From NCBI RefSeq assembly GCF_963675165.1, contig NC_087388.1, positions 558,001 to 622,000 of the forward strand: 64,000 nt of DNA, in the 5' to 3' direction. Numbering within the stretch: the first letter of the stretch is position 1; each line of letters opens with the position of its first letter. Positions 53,701 through 64,000 of the stretch are shown here, in pieces. A model generated the notes under the pieces. That model was given only the letters and a program-made list of their open reading frames with translations, made no database searches and was not told where the DNA came from. Source of the DNA: Halichondria panicea. Lineage: Eukaryota > Porifera > Demospongiae > Suberitida > Halichondriidae. A program made the position numbers and the translations under genes.

Positions 53701-56700
53701 CTACCTCAATGAATTTTCGTACATTTGCAATTGGGAGACCGGAAAAAGTGGTTAAATAGATCAAGCAGCACTAACAGGAGAAGTGACAGTGTCGTTAGTC
53801 AGAGAATATACATGTACGTTTTATAGTAATTATTCTAAAGCTTGTATAATCGTTGCTATGAATATAATGACCACTGAGGGACGGTACAGGAACAGTCCTT
53901 GTCATGGTGATCCTGGGGACAGCTGCAGGTACTTACTGTATGACACAAACAATTAACAAATTGACAGTGTCTCAAGTTACGTAAGTGTACGAAAAAAGTC
54001 CATCTCATCGTCCCCAATAAGACCCGAAGAATAGTCCCCCAAAACCGTCGCTGCACGTACACTGTCATGGGATGAGGCTCTTGTAGGAATGGACAGGCCC
54101 CTAGGGTATATAAGGATAGACACAGCAGTAGTAGGTTAAAGCAAACCGATTAACTGCGAAATCAAGAAAGAAAGAGAGAAATTAAAACAACTCTTCAAGA
54201 CTGTTGAACAATCCCAAACAAGATGATGACCAAGCTTCACTTGATAATCGCCAAGGTCCTACTACTCAGTGTAGTCCTGGCAACCAGTACACTCTCTGCT
54301 CCCGTCAACAGCACTCCTGAACCAACAACCAGCCAAGCCCTCGAGGAAACAACACCCTCTGCAGTTAGCTCCACTCCTGAAGCCCCAGCGACTAATGCCA
54401 TTGAGGAAACGCAAGAACCCTCACTGTCAGAGCAAGCTGAGGACTTGAGGAAGAATGCTCTAAGCACAGGGAACTCCGCATATCTTCTCTACGATTATGT
54501 AGTGAGTTGAAGTAATAACTAATACTAAATAATTTATAGTGAATTGTATACAATTTCTGTAAAACTGCCTTCTGTGGTGAACTGCATATAATAATAGCTG
54601 TATACTGAGAATTATGATGATAATGACTGTCTACACAGTTGAAGAATTTCCTTGACAACGAGATACCAGCCCCGGCCGAGTCGTGCTTCAGTGAGGAGAG
54701 AGGGGCAGGAGAACTGGATGGACATGTTCATCCTGACGTGGACGTGAGTGGCTAGAACAAATTAAAAATATCCTACTACCCTTATAAGCATAATTATATC
54801 AAGCTACATTACCCCCCCCCCTTTTCCCCGTGCAGTATCTACAGCGTCTAGTTGATGACCACACCAGTCTAAGCAACTACACTGCGTATCTACAAGCTGT
54901 GGAGACACAGTACAACGAGACTCTGAATAAGAAGCCAGTCTGTGGGTTTTGTGTGCGATTCTTAGACCTGAAGGCTTCTGCAAAAAAAGTGATGATATCT
55001 CTAGAAAAAGTGGTAAGTAACTCACGTACAAGATGGATTGGATCTTTGAATTACTACATTATATTATAATATTATTGTTGTACGAATTACACTATACCTG
55101 GTCTGTACATGTATACGTATCTATAACTTGATAATTAAGATGTACTTACAATATATACACACCTACTTTTGATCGACCATAACTCAAGTTCTGTTGGTAC
55201 AATCTCAATATTTTTGTGATTTTCTGAAAGCTTAGAGTAAGCTCTTTCAAATGGTATGTTCAGCTCACAATTTTCAAACAGACCCAAATTTGGCATTTTC
55301 CCCCACGCTTTTTGTCGAAAATGGCCCTAAAAATGACCTTTGATTTTAATACGCCATTTGAAAGAACTCAATTCTAGCTTTCATAAAATCATAAAATTAT
55401 TGCCATTGGACTATCGTACGGCAAGTTATGGCCTCTCAAAGATGCTACCATTCGACAAAGATACAATGTAATTGTATTCAGCTGACTAAAGAGTAACTAT
55501 AGATACAAAAATTGTACTGTACTCTATTGTAACAATCACACACACAGATCAACACGGTTGACCCGGCTCTAGCAAGCACACTGACATCAGACCCCCCACA
55601 GTATCCCCCCTACGACGACCCTTGCTACGGGCTATGCTTTGAGCAACAAGCGAGGGTCTACCTCCGTTACCAAGGCTTTGCAGCTGTGTACATTGTCAAC
55701 GATGTGAATGGTCTGGTACAGCAAAAGCTCAAGTCCTAAAAACAAAACTACTGAGCTACTGACAAGCCATTGGACAATACCAATCTATAACATGTAGATA
55801 ACAGCTAGACTATTATAATAGAAGAGAGATTATATGTACATAATTTAATGTATGATTATGATTTATGCTGTGATTTTTTAATGAAGAAAATGTCAAATGA
55901 CCATCCTTTATAATTCTATATTGAAACATAGACACTATAATTATCTGTATATGTAACACACCAAAACTTGACCACCGTAAAAATACAACTTTGGGTTGTT
56001 TAACGCTGTAACGTATGTCACAGTAAGTAACACTTCAGCATTTTCATATAATTATAATATGCTGCTAGAACTTACTGGAGTGAAGAGCCAGAGCCTGAAC
56101 TCAGTGGAGAGGATCATGAGGAGACACAGGATGAAGGCGGGGCTTAGGAAACGGGTGTAGTGGACTTGAGGGTGGAGGGCTAACTCGTACGGCGCTTGGC
56201 AGTCAGTCAGGATCACTGGAGTCAGACCAAATAATCTGCGGAAATGAGAATAATTAAAATAATTATTTCCCCATTCCCCACGCTATAGAATTATGATTCA
56301 ATAAATAAGCGGAACACTCTCCATAATTATATACAGGAGTGCCTTCATGTACTCTTGTTATACGTCCCAAAAGTGTATGACCTCATGCAGTTACAAGCAC
56401 ACGCAGTCTCAATTGCAAAACAATCTACTGTCAAAGTACAACAATCAATAATCATAATGACTGCAGATTCTGAAAGTACAAAGCATAATTATCCTAAACA
56501 GTATACTGTATATGATGTACACATACACGTATTTCCTCACCGAGCTACAAGACTGAGTGACGAGTTCAAAGGTTCAAATTTGATCAGCTCTTGTCCGGAC
56601 TGAAACTGGTAGAGGTAGAGAACGACGAGATGAAGAGCAGCGTACAACATGACAACAACCTTTAGACATCGGACTACCATCTTCAATTTAAGGTGGAGGC

Positions 56701-57487
56701 TCCAAAGAACGAGTATGACCAGAAACACGATATAATAAGAGTAGGCACTAATGGAGGGTACAGCCACACCTGTCGTAAAGACACATAACATAATTCAAGG
56801 TACATGTATGGCAGTCAATAAAAGCCCTTGATTCTATTGTTGGCTGAGAACAAGTGGCATATTCTACACACAATCAAACTTATTACAAGGATATGTACAT
56901 GTACAATGGTAATATATACAAGCATCTATTACACAGTAAGTATTAGGCCTTTGTGTAGCGTCTTTCATGTAGCTACATGATGAGCAAAACAGTTAATATT
57001 GCATACCCATCAAATGGTTCGTTTTTGCAGTTACAAGTGGCTGGGGATAGTGAACTACACAACATAGCTGACCCACTTGTCTCACAGCAATTGAGAAAAT
57101 TAATATATCCTTAGTTCATGGTCTGTTTGTTAAATTGGTCGTTTTTACCGTACCCCTCCCAGAACTTTGATCTGAGCATGTCATGTGATAGGTCTGCATA
57201 CCTGAGAGCATGAGGAGGACAAAGACAAGCAGGTCGAGCAGGTAATTGGCCGCTCTAGGCAGCTGATAGTAGCACTGGACCGTGGCAGGGAAGGGAGGGT
57301 CTTTGATGGTGAGTACGCTACCCATCTCCTTGGTGCCAGCTGCAGGAAGTACAAGAGCATGTGAAAATGAACATTAAGAAACCACACAAATAGGTACAAT
57401 GAATTTAAGTACGCTATCAGAAGCAATTGCTCCTGACACTACCCATCTCCTTGGTGACTGCTGTAGAGAGTACAGGAGCGCGCGCAC

Positions 57488-57522
<35 letters not shown>

Positions 57523-59629
57523 GTGTGTAGTTATTGACTGGTTGAATAGTTTATGGCTTATAACCAACCAATCCCAAGGGCATTAAAAAATTAGATAAAC
57601 AGGTACAAAGGACATTATTTTAGTAGCATAGTCCGCTACCCATCTCCTTGGTGACTGCTGTAGGTAGAACATTATTATAGTGTGTACAGAACATGTGTTA
57701 CAAGGAATAATTGTTATAGTCAACTCGTTAGAAACCACTTAGTCAGTTACAAGAATTTAGAGAATCACTTAATTGTGCAAATTAAGTCAAATACAAGGAA
57801 TTTACAAAACGGCTTAATGGACACACTGGCAAGAGAACGATGTACTTGCAGTCTACGCACGTACATGTATACTCAGCCCACAGGCCAATCAAATCTCAGA
57901 AGCAATCTAACACAGTATCCTTAACAACTTTCATATTGAAAAATGTTTTTGTTACAGTCTGTAATATACTACTATCAGATAACTGAGGTCACACACTTCT
58001 CACACTTCTCACTTGGTTTTGCTTCATTTTCCTCTAAGTCGTTTGTCTCCTCTGCTCCCTCACCAACTCCACCACTCACACCTTCACCACCGCCCACGCG
58101 TCCACTCCTACACAGCCTCACAGCGTACAGGTTCACACACAGAGTGACGAGAGAGCCGAGGAACACAATAACATCGGGTAGTAATAGTCGCACTACATGC
58201 TCAGGAGGTATGTTGAATCGTACGAAACCAATTTGTCTCCATGTGGACTCGGCCCCCGAACCTAATGAAGCGGAAAATTATATTTTGTTTGCTATCCACA
58301 GTTACAGCCATTATGTAATATACATTGTACAAGACCCCCACAGAGATAGGTACATGCACTGTGTACAAGAACCCCCACAGAGATAGGTACATGCACTGTG
58401 TGCAAGAACCCCCACAGAGATAGGTACATGCACTGTGTACAAGACCCCCACAGAGATAGGTACATGCACTGTGTACAAGACCCCCACAGAGATAGGTACA
58501 TGCACTGTGTACAAGACCCCCACAGAGATAGGTACATGCACTGTGTACAAGAACCCCCACAGAGATAGGTACATGCACTGTGTACAAGAACCCCCACAGA
58601 GATAGGTACATGCACTGTGTACAAGAACCCCCACAGAGATAGGTACATGCACTGTGTACAAGAACCCCCACAGAGATAGGTACATGCACTGTGTGCAAGA
58701 ACCCCCACAGAGATAGGTACAGATAGACAGTACTGTATTATGGCTACAGAGTTGACTCACAAAAGTATGCATTAGGGTCCTGTGGTGGCTCAGTTGCTAT
58801 GGAGATCTGAAAGAGAGCTTGTCCCACTGAAGCCAGTCCAGAAAACAAGAGCACGACAATATAATACACAGCTGACGAGACTGCAAGGGAGGTGAACAGT
58901 TCATAGCTGCATGCATGGTTGCAGATTATAATTAGTATGACTCTGTAACTAGAGTCCTGATGGCCCAAAGTCAGATTTTCTGAATTTGGAACAGGTCAGT
59001 ATTTTATCAGAAAATAAACTTTGGATTTTAATACATCATCTGAAAGGCCTCTCTATAAGCTTTTAGAAAATCATAAAATTAACGTTATTGGACCAACGGA
59101 ACTAAAGTTATGGCCGCTCAAAGATGCTCTATATTAACGCTTACTACACATGTACATACATGTGATCACATTCCTATCAACTGCATGCATGTACATGTAC
59201 ATTGTAATTATGCACTCAAGCATCAGAATACGATATACATGCAGCGCAGGTAGTCTAGTCCGCTCTCCTACTATACTACGATTAACAACATATTGATCAA
59301 CATACGTACATCGCTGTGACTTTAGCTGAGGTCCAGGCAGGTAAAGACACACAATGAGGAGCAGTAGGTACACCAGGGACAGCAAGTTGTAGCGGAAAAT
59401 TACCGCTGTGGAAAAGTAAAGAATGTAATAATGATGGCGTCTCAACCACAGGGATGATATACGTAACGTACAGTGCAGTGGCATGGTGGCTACAGAATGC
59501 TTTCGATATGACCATATTAAATTAATAGATTATAATTATAGTACCTGATAACAAGACAATGGGGAAGAGTAGCCTTCTGAGTAATACATCCAGGCCCAGC
59601 ACACATAGACCACCAGCAGAGACGGCCAT
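37867..59629 (-). CDS. PIEZO: PIEZO mechanosensitive cation channel
   Basis: About 42 exons over 21.8 kb. The start MAVSAGGLCVLGLDVLLRRL (exon 59545-59629) is followed by FRYNLLSLVYLLLLIVCLYL (about 59310-59407), as in animal Piezo N-termini. Most exons encode hydrophobic transmembrane-blade segments. The large exon about 42491-43535 has an acidic cytosolic loop, then LTALYYMFLSHSDYLVFFLL, WPTKRFWISLILYTMLIL and GLYPPRIIGI, which are Piezo hallmarks. Next come PLLPELRQVMDW (40624-40790), the counterpart of the PF-x2-E-x6-W motif with Leu for Phe, the extracellular cap (about 38941-40158), RPFEWWELKCA, and the C-terminal pore/CTD exon (37867-38131) with CHDIFLVRETKDFQMEE and KLFYIFKSPEK. Piezo is a trimeric plasma-membrane stretch-gated channel. 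One intron (about 52136-56076) hosts another gene. Minor exon edges, especially 50530-51010, are tentative. Confidence 0.93.
38736..38906. mobile_element. MITE family A element in PIEZO intron
   Basis: The left end TACCGGGTAATTTTCGTGGG pairs with the right end CCACGAAACTTACCCGCTAT followed by ACGGTA. About 170 bp, non-coding. Confidence 0.75.
43880..44490. repeat. Palindromic family D array in PIEZO intron
   Basis: One and a half to two units like those in the HELLS introns: AATTTGGCGATACCATGAAT, TTTCTGAAAGCTTAGAAAGA, TTCTAAGCTTTCAGAAAATC. Non-coding. Confidence 0.75.
46370..46650. repeat. Palindromic family D unit in PIEZO intron
   Basis: GTGGCCATAACTCGAGTTTT and TTTCTGAAAGCTTAGAGTGA are mirrored by GTAAGCTTTCATAAAATCAT and AACGTTATGGGTGTT. 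Ends in a C-run and (CA)n at the acceptor of the next exon. Confidence 0.7.
49264..49476. mobile_element. MITE family A element in PIEZO intron
   Basis: Left TAGAGGGTAATTTTCGTGGG; right CCCGAAAATTACCTGCCATA plus CGGTATA. The interior has several repeats of ACGAATATTTT. Confidence 0.75.
49908..50115. repeat. Palindromic family D unit in PIEZO intron
   Basis: GCATCTTTAAACGGCCATAA is mirrored by TTCTAAGCTTTCAGAAAATC and GGGTCATCAGAACTCAAGCC; about 200 bp. Confidence 0.65.
50653..50722. repeat. (TG)n microsatellite at a PIEZO exon edge
   Basis: About 70 bp of TG followed by a G-run. On the minus strand it forms a C-run and (CA)n tract leading into the acceptor of the exon at about 50542-50652. 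Confidence 0.85.
52446..53037. repeat. 72-bp minisatellite in PIEZO intron
   Basis: Eight tandem units beginning TGGCTGTATTATAGAGGGTG, starting at about 52451, 52525, 52597, 52671, 52743, 52815, 52887 and 52959; spacing is 72 bp with two 74-bp units. The unit length is a multiple of three, so it makes a spurious long open frame. Confidence 0.9.
54107..54113 (+). promoter_or_regulatory. TATA box of the nested secreted-protein gene
   Basis: TATATAA in the context CTAGGGTATATAAGGATAGA, 110 bp before the start codon. This predicts a transcript start near 54135-54145 and a 5' leader of about 80 nt. It is the clearest TATA box seen in the window. Confidence 0.65.
54223..55739 (+). CDS. Unrecognised secreted helical protein nested in PIEZO intron
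   Basis: Four exons: 54223-54501, 54639-54743, 54836-55012, 55548-55739. All three introns are phase 0, giving 250 residues. A signal peptide (LIIAKVLLLSVVLATSTLSA, about 6-25) is followed by a Thr/Ser/Pro/Glu-rich segment (27-67). Four likely amphipathic helices follow: about 70-98 (AEDLRKNALST, LLYDYVLKNFL), 124-158 (VDYLQRLVDDHTSLSNYTAY), 163-200 (CGFCVRFLDLKASAKKVMIS) and 212-250 (FEQQARVYLRYQGFAAVYIV). There are five Cys (one in AESCF, then CGFC and CYGLC) and three N-glycosylation sequons. I do not recognise the family. Size, secretion, helix spacing and phase-0 introns resemble long-chain helical cytokines (LIF/CNTF type), which is inference only. It is antisense to PIEZO, with its own TATA box. 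Confidence 0.72.
55160..55452. repeat. Palindromic family D unit in last intron of the nested secreted gene
   Basis: TTGATCGACCATAACTCAAG and TTTTCTGAAAGCTTAGAGTA are mirrored by TAGCTTTCATAAAATCATAA and GGCAAGTTATGGCCTCTCAA. It lies between exons 3 and 4 (55013-55547). Confidence 0.75.
57489..57520. repeat. (TG)n microsatellite in PIEZO intron
   Basis: Short TG run preceded by GCGCGCACGCG. Confidence 0.8.
58330..58722. repeat. 37-bp minisatellite in PIEZO intron
   Basis: About eleven units containing CCCCACAGAGATAGGTACAT and GCACTGTGTACAAGA, 35-37 bp long. Long frames on the minus strand come from the repeat only. Confidence 0.9.
58975..59130. repeat. Palindromic family D half-unit in PIEZO intron
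   Basis: Contains TAAGCTTTTAGAAAATCATA and GGACCAACGGAACTAAAGTT followed by ATGGCCGCTCAAAGATGCTC, the right arm of the family. Confidence 0.65.
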
Positions 59630-60100
59630 AGTAGCTGACTTCTCAGATCAGGCTGGCCGGCTTCACACTATCGCTAGTTCTAGACTAGGTCCAAAGGTCT
59701 CTATTGCATGGGGGTGTGGTGAGAAAATTGAATGGTTCCTGGCCGGCTAGCTGCATACTATATACTGCACTGTACTGCACTGACCTCTTGTGCTGAGAGA
59801 ATAAAGACTAAGAGAACGAGACTGGAGAAGGAGGGTAAGTGGACTGCTGTGTAAGTCTTGAAGCTTTCCCGAAGCTTGCATTAGAATTGCTTTTCTTTGT
59901 GTGCAGTGTCTCAGCGCAGCATTGAAGTAGCCAGCACAACAGAGCAGCATATTAATACAGTTATCTAGGCATAAATTATTAAAGCTACATTGTATTTCCA
60001 TTCAGTCCTGTATTAGCTACAGTGAACTAAAGAACATTGATATTAATGTAGTAGTTATAATTCTACTTGTCTTTCCAACAGTCGGAAATTTCAGACAAAG
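59630..60100. promoter_or_regulatory. Shared PIEZO/LCLAT1-like head-to-head spacer
   Basis: 471 bp separate the divergent start codons. No clear TATA box or other named site was seen; 5' UTRs of both genes presumably lie here. Confidence 0.45.
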
Positions 60101-60904
60101 ATGTCGACACCACCAGTCATTGATCTTTGTCAAGTGGTGCGTCGTGGCGACAAACCATTGTCTGGTCTACACAAACTCACCAGAACAAAACCTGTGGCCA
60201 TTCTCCTCGTGTTGTCTTTTGTCGTCATTGGATCTTTAGCATCTTTATTCATTCCCGTACTCACCTGTCTCCTCCATTATCTGAGGGTGATTCGTCACAT
60301 CGTGTTGAGAAAGTTTTTTGACCTGGGTGTTGGAAGCTGGATAACTTGCGTATCAGTGAGTCCATTGTTATAATTATAGTGGTAATTGACTTTTGAGGTA
60401 AAGAGATTGTTTGACTGTACCTCACTTTATTGATACGCTTATGATAAATGTGAAATGTGCAAACTTACACTCGCCCTCACTATTCACACACACACACACA
60501 CACATATCGCATATCCGACAACTCTTGAAATTTGCCTTGGATCGAAATAGATCATCTTTGGTAAGTTCGTTAAGTAAAGATTTTCACCAGTTATTATTGC
60601 ACGTTCACTGTCTCCATACCAGAGTATGTGTATGGAATCAAGACACGGATATTTGGTTACCGTGGGCGCTTCAAGAAGAGGTGTGTCTTCATAATGAACC
60701 ACGTCTCTCACTTGGACTGGCTCTATTTTTGGACTGTTGTTATCCGGCAGGGCGATGTTTCTAAGTGGAAGGTGGTCACTAAGAACAATATCAGGAACCT
60801 ACCCATACTGGGTAAGAGAAGAGGCTATACTGGGAAGAGTGTGGGGCTCACTATGTACTGCAAAACTTTAAAATAGATTTATCTACTGCCATGCTTGTGC
60901 TGAC

Positions 60905-60935
<31 letters not shown>

Positions 60936-61725
60936 ACACACAGGTCAGTGTATGCAGTGTGCCTGCCTCCTCTTCATAGAGCGCAACTGGGAGAAAGACG
61001 AAACAGAGTTCCGCAACAAATTGGACTACTTTAATTCCCTCTCGTATCCGTGTCAGCTCCTCCTCTTCCCTGAGGGCGGCGACCTCACGTACAAGTCAAA
61101 GAGCAAAAGCAACTCGTATGCAGACCAAAAAGGACTACCAAACTACGACTATTGTCTACATCCGCGAACCAAAGGATTCACTCATATTGTGAGACAAATG
61201 CGAGAAGTTGGACTTGACGCTGTTTACGATGTCACGATCGGTTTCCCGGATACCCTACCAAAGACGGAAGTGGACTTCCTCGGTGGGACTATGCCCCAGC
61301 AGATAGACTTTCATATCAAGAGTCACGATGATTCGGATATTCCTACGGATGAGAATGAACTTGGTAAATGGTGTCAAGAGAGGTGGCAAGAAAAGGAAGA
61401 GCTACTGCGTGGTTACTATACCAACGGTACTTTCGACGATAGCCAATCAAAATTAAGAGCTGGGATTAAGAAATTGAATGATACTTCCGATGACTCTACA
61501 AGTTGGAGCAGACCTACTTACATGTTTCTACTGTTGGTGTTTACTATGGTGCCAGGTGCACTGCTTTACCTCTGGTGGGGTCTCATGTTACCTTTCTTTG
61601 TGCTCTCTCTCATTTTTACCATCTGGCTGTGCAAGTATGGGTTTGGATTTGATGGCCTTGTCCTGTGGCTGCATAGAGAAGCCACTCAAGACTTCCTGGC
61701 TACCAACAAGAACAGAGCCCAGTAA
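60101..61725 (+). CDS. LCLAT1: LCLAT1/AGPAT-like lysophospholipid acyltransferase
   Basis: Exons: 60101 to about 60355, about 60625-60811, and 60944-61725; about 407 residues. The exon 1/2 junction is tentative: a few residues expected before VYGIKT may sit in a missed micro-exon. A membrane segment near residues 32-60 (PVAILLVLSFVVIGSLASLF) precedes the PlsC acyltransferase domain. It has the catalytic H-x4-D (FIMNHVSHLDWLYF), an FPEG motif (LLLFPEGGDLTYKSKSKSNS) and the LCLAT1-type CLHPRTKGFTHIV and ELGKWCQERWQEKEELLRGY. Two C-terminal membrane segments follow (about 335-385). The family transfers acyl groups from acyl-CoA to lysophospholipids (lysocardiolipin, lysophosphatidylinositol) in the ER or mitochondria-associated membrane. 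The motif reads FPEGG where most members have FPEGT. Confidence 0.85.
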
Positions 61726-61916
61726 CAATAATAGACATTAGCTTTATAGCTTTATATATTTATAATTACAGGTTCATTTTCAAACCAGTTTTGTTTAGAT
61801 ATGAAATGTAGTTACAATATCTTATAGAAAGAAAGTGATAATTTGTGCCGCATATAATACAACATTATTATTGCAATGTCATGTATAATATTGTATCAAA
61901 GTGATGGCCGAGTTGG
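61726..61916. other. Tail-to-tail spacer
   Basis: About 190 bp of AT-rich sequence between two convergent stops. No other feature. Confidence 0.5.
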
Positions 61917-62499
61917 TTATGTTGATGAAGCATACAAGTCAATAGTTTTCCTGAGTGTGTTATAGTTCATGTTCATTTGAGAGAGCTCTTGTGAGTGTCT
62001 GAGTTTTGACTCCTCCAGTTCTTGTAGCAGGTGACTGTTGGTTGCCACTAGTGACCTGGGTGGTGTGAACAAGTCAGTTACCATTAGGCATGAATAATTA
62101 AATTAATTGTGGGTATTTAAAAAACATGAGCTCTGAATGAAGAACGTAATTATGTACAGCTGTAATCATGGCAGTGGTATAATTGCTGTTACTATATGTA
62201 TAATAGGGACTAATAGGCCTAGATGCTATATAGAACTTTCTTTACAATCACTTTACTATAACTCAAGATAGCCTACATAATAATTATAGTGGGAAAGAAC
62301 TAGAGAGAGAGTGGGGAAATAAAGGGCAGAAAGTAAGAGATAGTGGGTACAGTATACATACATAGTTTATCACCTGTGACTCTCCTGAAGCATGACAGCC
62401 AGCTGGTGGAGCTGCGTCATGGTGTCAGCCTCAGCCACACCCCTCTCAGCAGCAGCCTCTAATTCAGCTCTCAAATCATCCTTCTCAACCTCAAGGGAC

Positions 62500-62535
<36 letters not shown>

Positions 62536-64000
62536 GGGGGGGGGGGTGATCGATATTAGCATTAATTGACAAAAATAATGTTGACGCACGTATTTGTTGT
62601 TTGAAGGTATCTAGGCGACTGGTGGGTGGAGCCTGATCCAGTGTCGTTCTCAGAGAAGCATTTTCCTCCTTCAGAGTGGCAATGATTTCATGGAGGGAAG
62701 TCTGTGGGGAAGAAGCATAGTTGCATGTACTGCATACGAGGATCACTTATCTATTGAGACCACTCAGTACTGTCCCTACAATGCTATCACTATTAAATTG
62801 ACCTCCCTAAAGAGACCACCTCTCTATTAAATTGAGACCACTCAAATACTTAATTCAACTATTGAAAAGATACCCGGCCCATAGAAACTATTCTAGTACA
62901 ACAACACAGGAAGATCCAACAATGGAGTGCTGCAATTACACACATGACACTATAATATAATTATTATTGTCAATATGGCAGAGTACGTCATTAACACAAT
63001 TTTTGCTGGTACTGTAAATGTACAGTTTAATACCCTCAACATCACGTAGCCCATAAATATATTATGTATGAGTATCGTTATTATATATACCAAGACCCCC
63101 CCGCCCACTCACAGCCTCCCTGACAGTCTCTCCCAGCTGATGTCGTAACTCCTCCCTCGACCTCTTGTGCCCTGACACCTCCTCCGATAATTTAGTACGG
63201 CTCTCCTCAAAATGCTGACTCAGCACATTAGAGTCGGCCTGGCTTTGCTGCAACTGACCCTATGTGAAAAATAACTTCTAAAAAAATTCTCAAAATTACT
63301 TTTCCATACCTTTAATTGAGTAATTTCCGCATCCTTTTCTTGCAAGTTTGTAGTAACATTGTCCAGCTGTTGTTGAAGATCTCTGACGCTTTCCTCAAGT
63401 TTACCTTGCCTCTCCTGTTCATCCCGTGGGCGTGTGTGGTGTGAGGTGTGTGGGCGTATGGAGGGTGGGGGGATGTGAGCTCGGAGCCAGTCACTAAATT
63501 TATCTGTTGTATATAAACGAAAAATTACACAAATGAACCAAAAAGCAATACAATAAGCTTTATGGTATAAAAATCGATGCCCCTGAAAAATGCACCAATA
63601 TATGTTAATTATTAAGCTGGTACATACACATGCCCATCAATGACTAAACCACCTTTGAACTCTGAGTCTCTCTGCAGCGGACCAAGATCTCCGTCAACAA
63701 ACCTGAGGGGGTGGGTGGGTTACAGGTAACCATAGCAACTAATGTACGTGTGAGTGTGAGGCTGACCATTGCATAAATCCGAGCAAATCTTCTAGAGCAG
63801 CGGGCACTCCATCATCACTATGGTAACGACCCACCTTTACAATCTCAGCATCATCTGTAAACGGTTAATAAATTAATTTTCTTTTTAACCATTTAACTTA
63901 ATTACCATTGGTAATACTGCTCTGCTCCGGTTCACTAAGAGAGCGTGGAGTGGGTGTCAGTGTGAAGTGGCCCACCCCCCTTTTATCTCCGCTGTGTGTG
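61917..64000 (-). CDS. Unrecognised coiled-coil protein, C-terminal part
   Basis: Eight exons visible: 63906-63991, 63767-63854, 63653-63702, 63310-63503, 63113-63259, 62590-62701, 62374-62500, 61917-62055. The frame is consistent, giving about 313 residues; the gene continues beyond 64000. A first part with GHFTLTPTPRSLSEPEQ leads to a compact, possibly globular segment (GVPAALEDLLGFMQWFVDGD, then FSDWLRAHI). Heptad-rich coiled coil follows to the end (KLEESVRDLQQQLDNVTTNL, EELRHQLGETVREA, LHEIIATLKEENASLRTTL, SHLLQELEESKLRHSQELSQ). I do not recognise the family; a centrosomal, ciliary or cytoskeletal role would be a guess. It is tail-to-tail with the acyltransferase. Confidence 0.7.
62501..62546. 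repeat. (TG)n plus G-run at an exon edge
   Basis: On the minus strand this is a C-run followed by (CA)n leading directly into the acceptor of the exon 62374-62500. Confidence 0.8.

Noticed and set aside
58330..58722. CRISPR-like regular repeats
   Set aside because: Units are directly adjacent without unique spacers, and the sequence is an animal intron; it is a minisatellite.
58201..58772. Three overlapping minus-strand frames with repeated HTVHVPISVG-type units
   Set aside because: All come from the 37-bp minisatellite inside a PIEZO intron. Being open in three frames at once is an artefact of the repeat length.

Overview
This is an animal nuclear genome window. It is intron-rich, moderately AT-rich and full of (CA)n/(TG)n microsatellites and short inverted-repeat elements. 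Gene content is metazoan: PIEZO, HSF, INTS2, HELLS/LSH, NEDD8, RBM17/SPF45 and an LCLAT1-like acyltransferase. Introns run from tens of bases to a few kb, spacers are a few hundred bases, and there is an expanded RING/TRAF-zinc-finger/MATH family. A non-bilaterian animal, most likely a sponge, is my inference; the species cannot be fixed from sequence alone. Exons were placed by reading GT..AG junctions and checking that the frame stays open across them.

Layout. 1-1926: last intron and last exon of an upstream HELLS copy. 2259-16647 (+): a second, 5'-truncated HELLS copy that starts abruptly inside a coding exon. Its 8.2-kb intron (4084-12303) holds a minus-strand cluster of TRAF-like genes: one intact, one with a stop codon, one with a frameshift, and one fragment. 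16987-17571 (-): NEDD8. 17789-22818 (+): heat shock factor. 23060-31761 (-): INTS2, 21 exons. 32104-37361 (+): RBM17/SPF45, 13 exons, with an unrecognised single-exon gene (33919-34668) in its fourth intron. 37867-59629 (-): PIEZO, about 42 exons, with an unrecognised secreted-protein gene (54223-55739, +) in one intron. 60101-61725 (+): LCLAT1-like acyltransferase. 61917-64000 (-): 3' part of an unrecognised coiled-coil gene.

The eight host genes alternate strand without exception, giving tail-to-tail and head-to-head pairs. Three short shared spacers are candidate bidirectional promoters: NEDD8/HSF, INTS2/RBM17 and PIEZO/LCLAT1. The host genes are mostly housekeeping (chromatin remodelling, neddylation, heat-shock transcription, snRNA processing, splicing, lipid remodelling) plus a mechanosensitive channel. 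I see no shared pathway.

Most notable are: (1) a HELLS tandem duplication whose junction can be read to the base, between the last codon of NEDD8 and an internal HELLS exon; (2) the 250-residue secreted orphan inside PIEZO, with its own TATA box, only phase-0 introns and a predicted four-helix layout resembling long-chain helical cytokines; (3) the two-repeat orphan inside RBM17; (4) several palindromic or terminal-inverted-repeat element families, and two adjacent hairpins in a HELLS intron.
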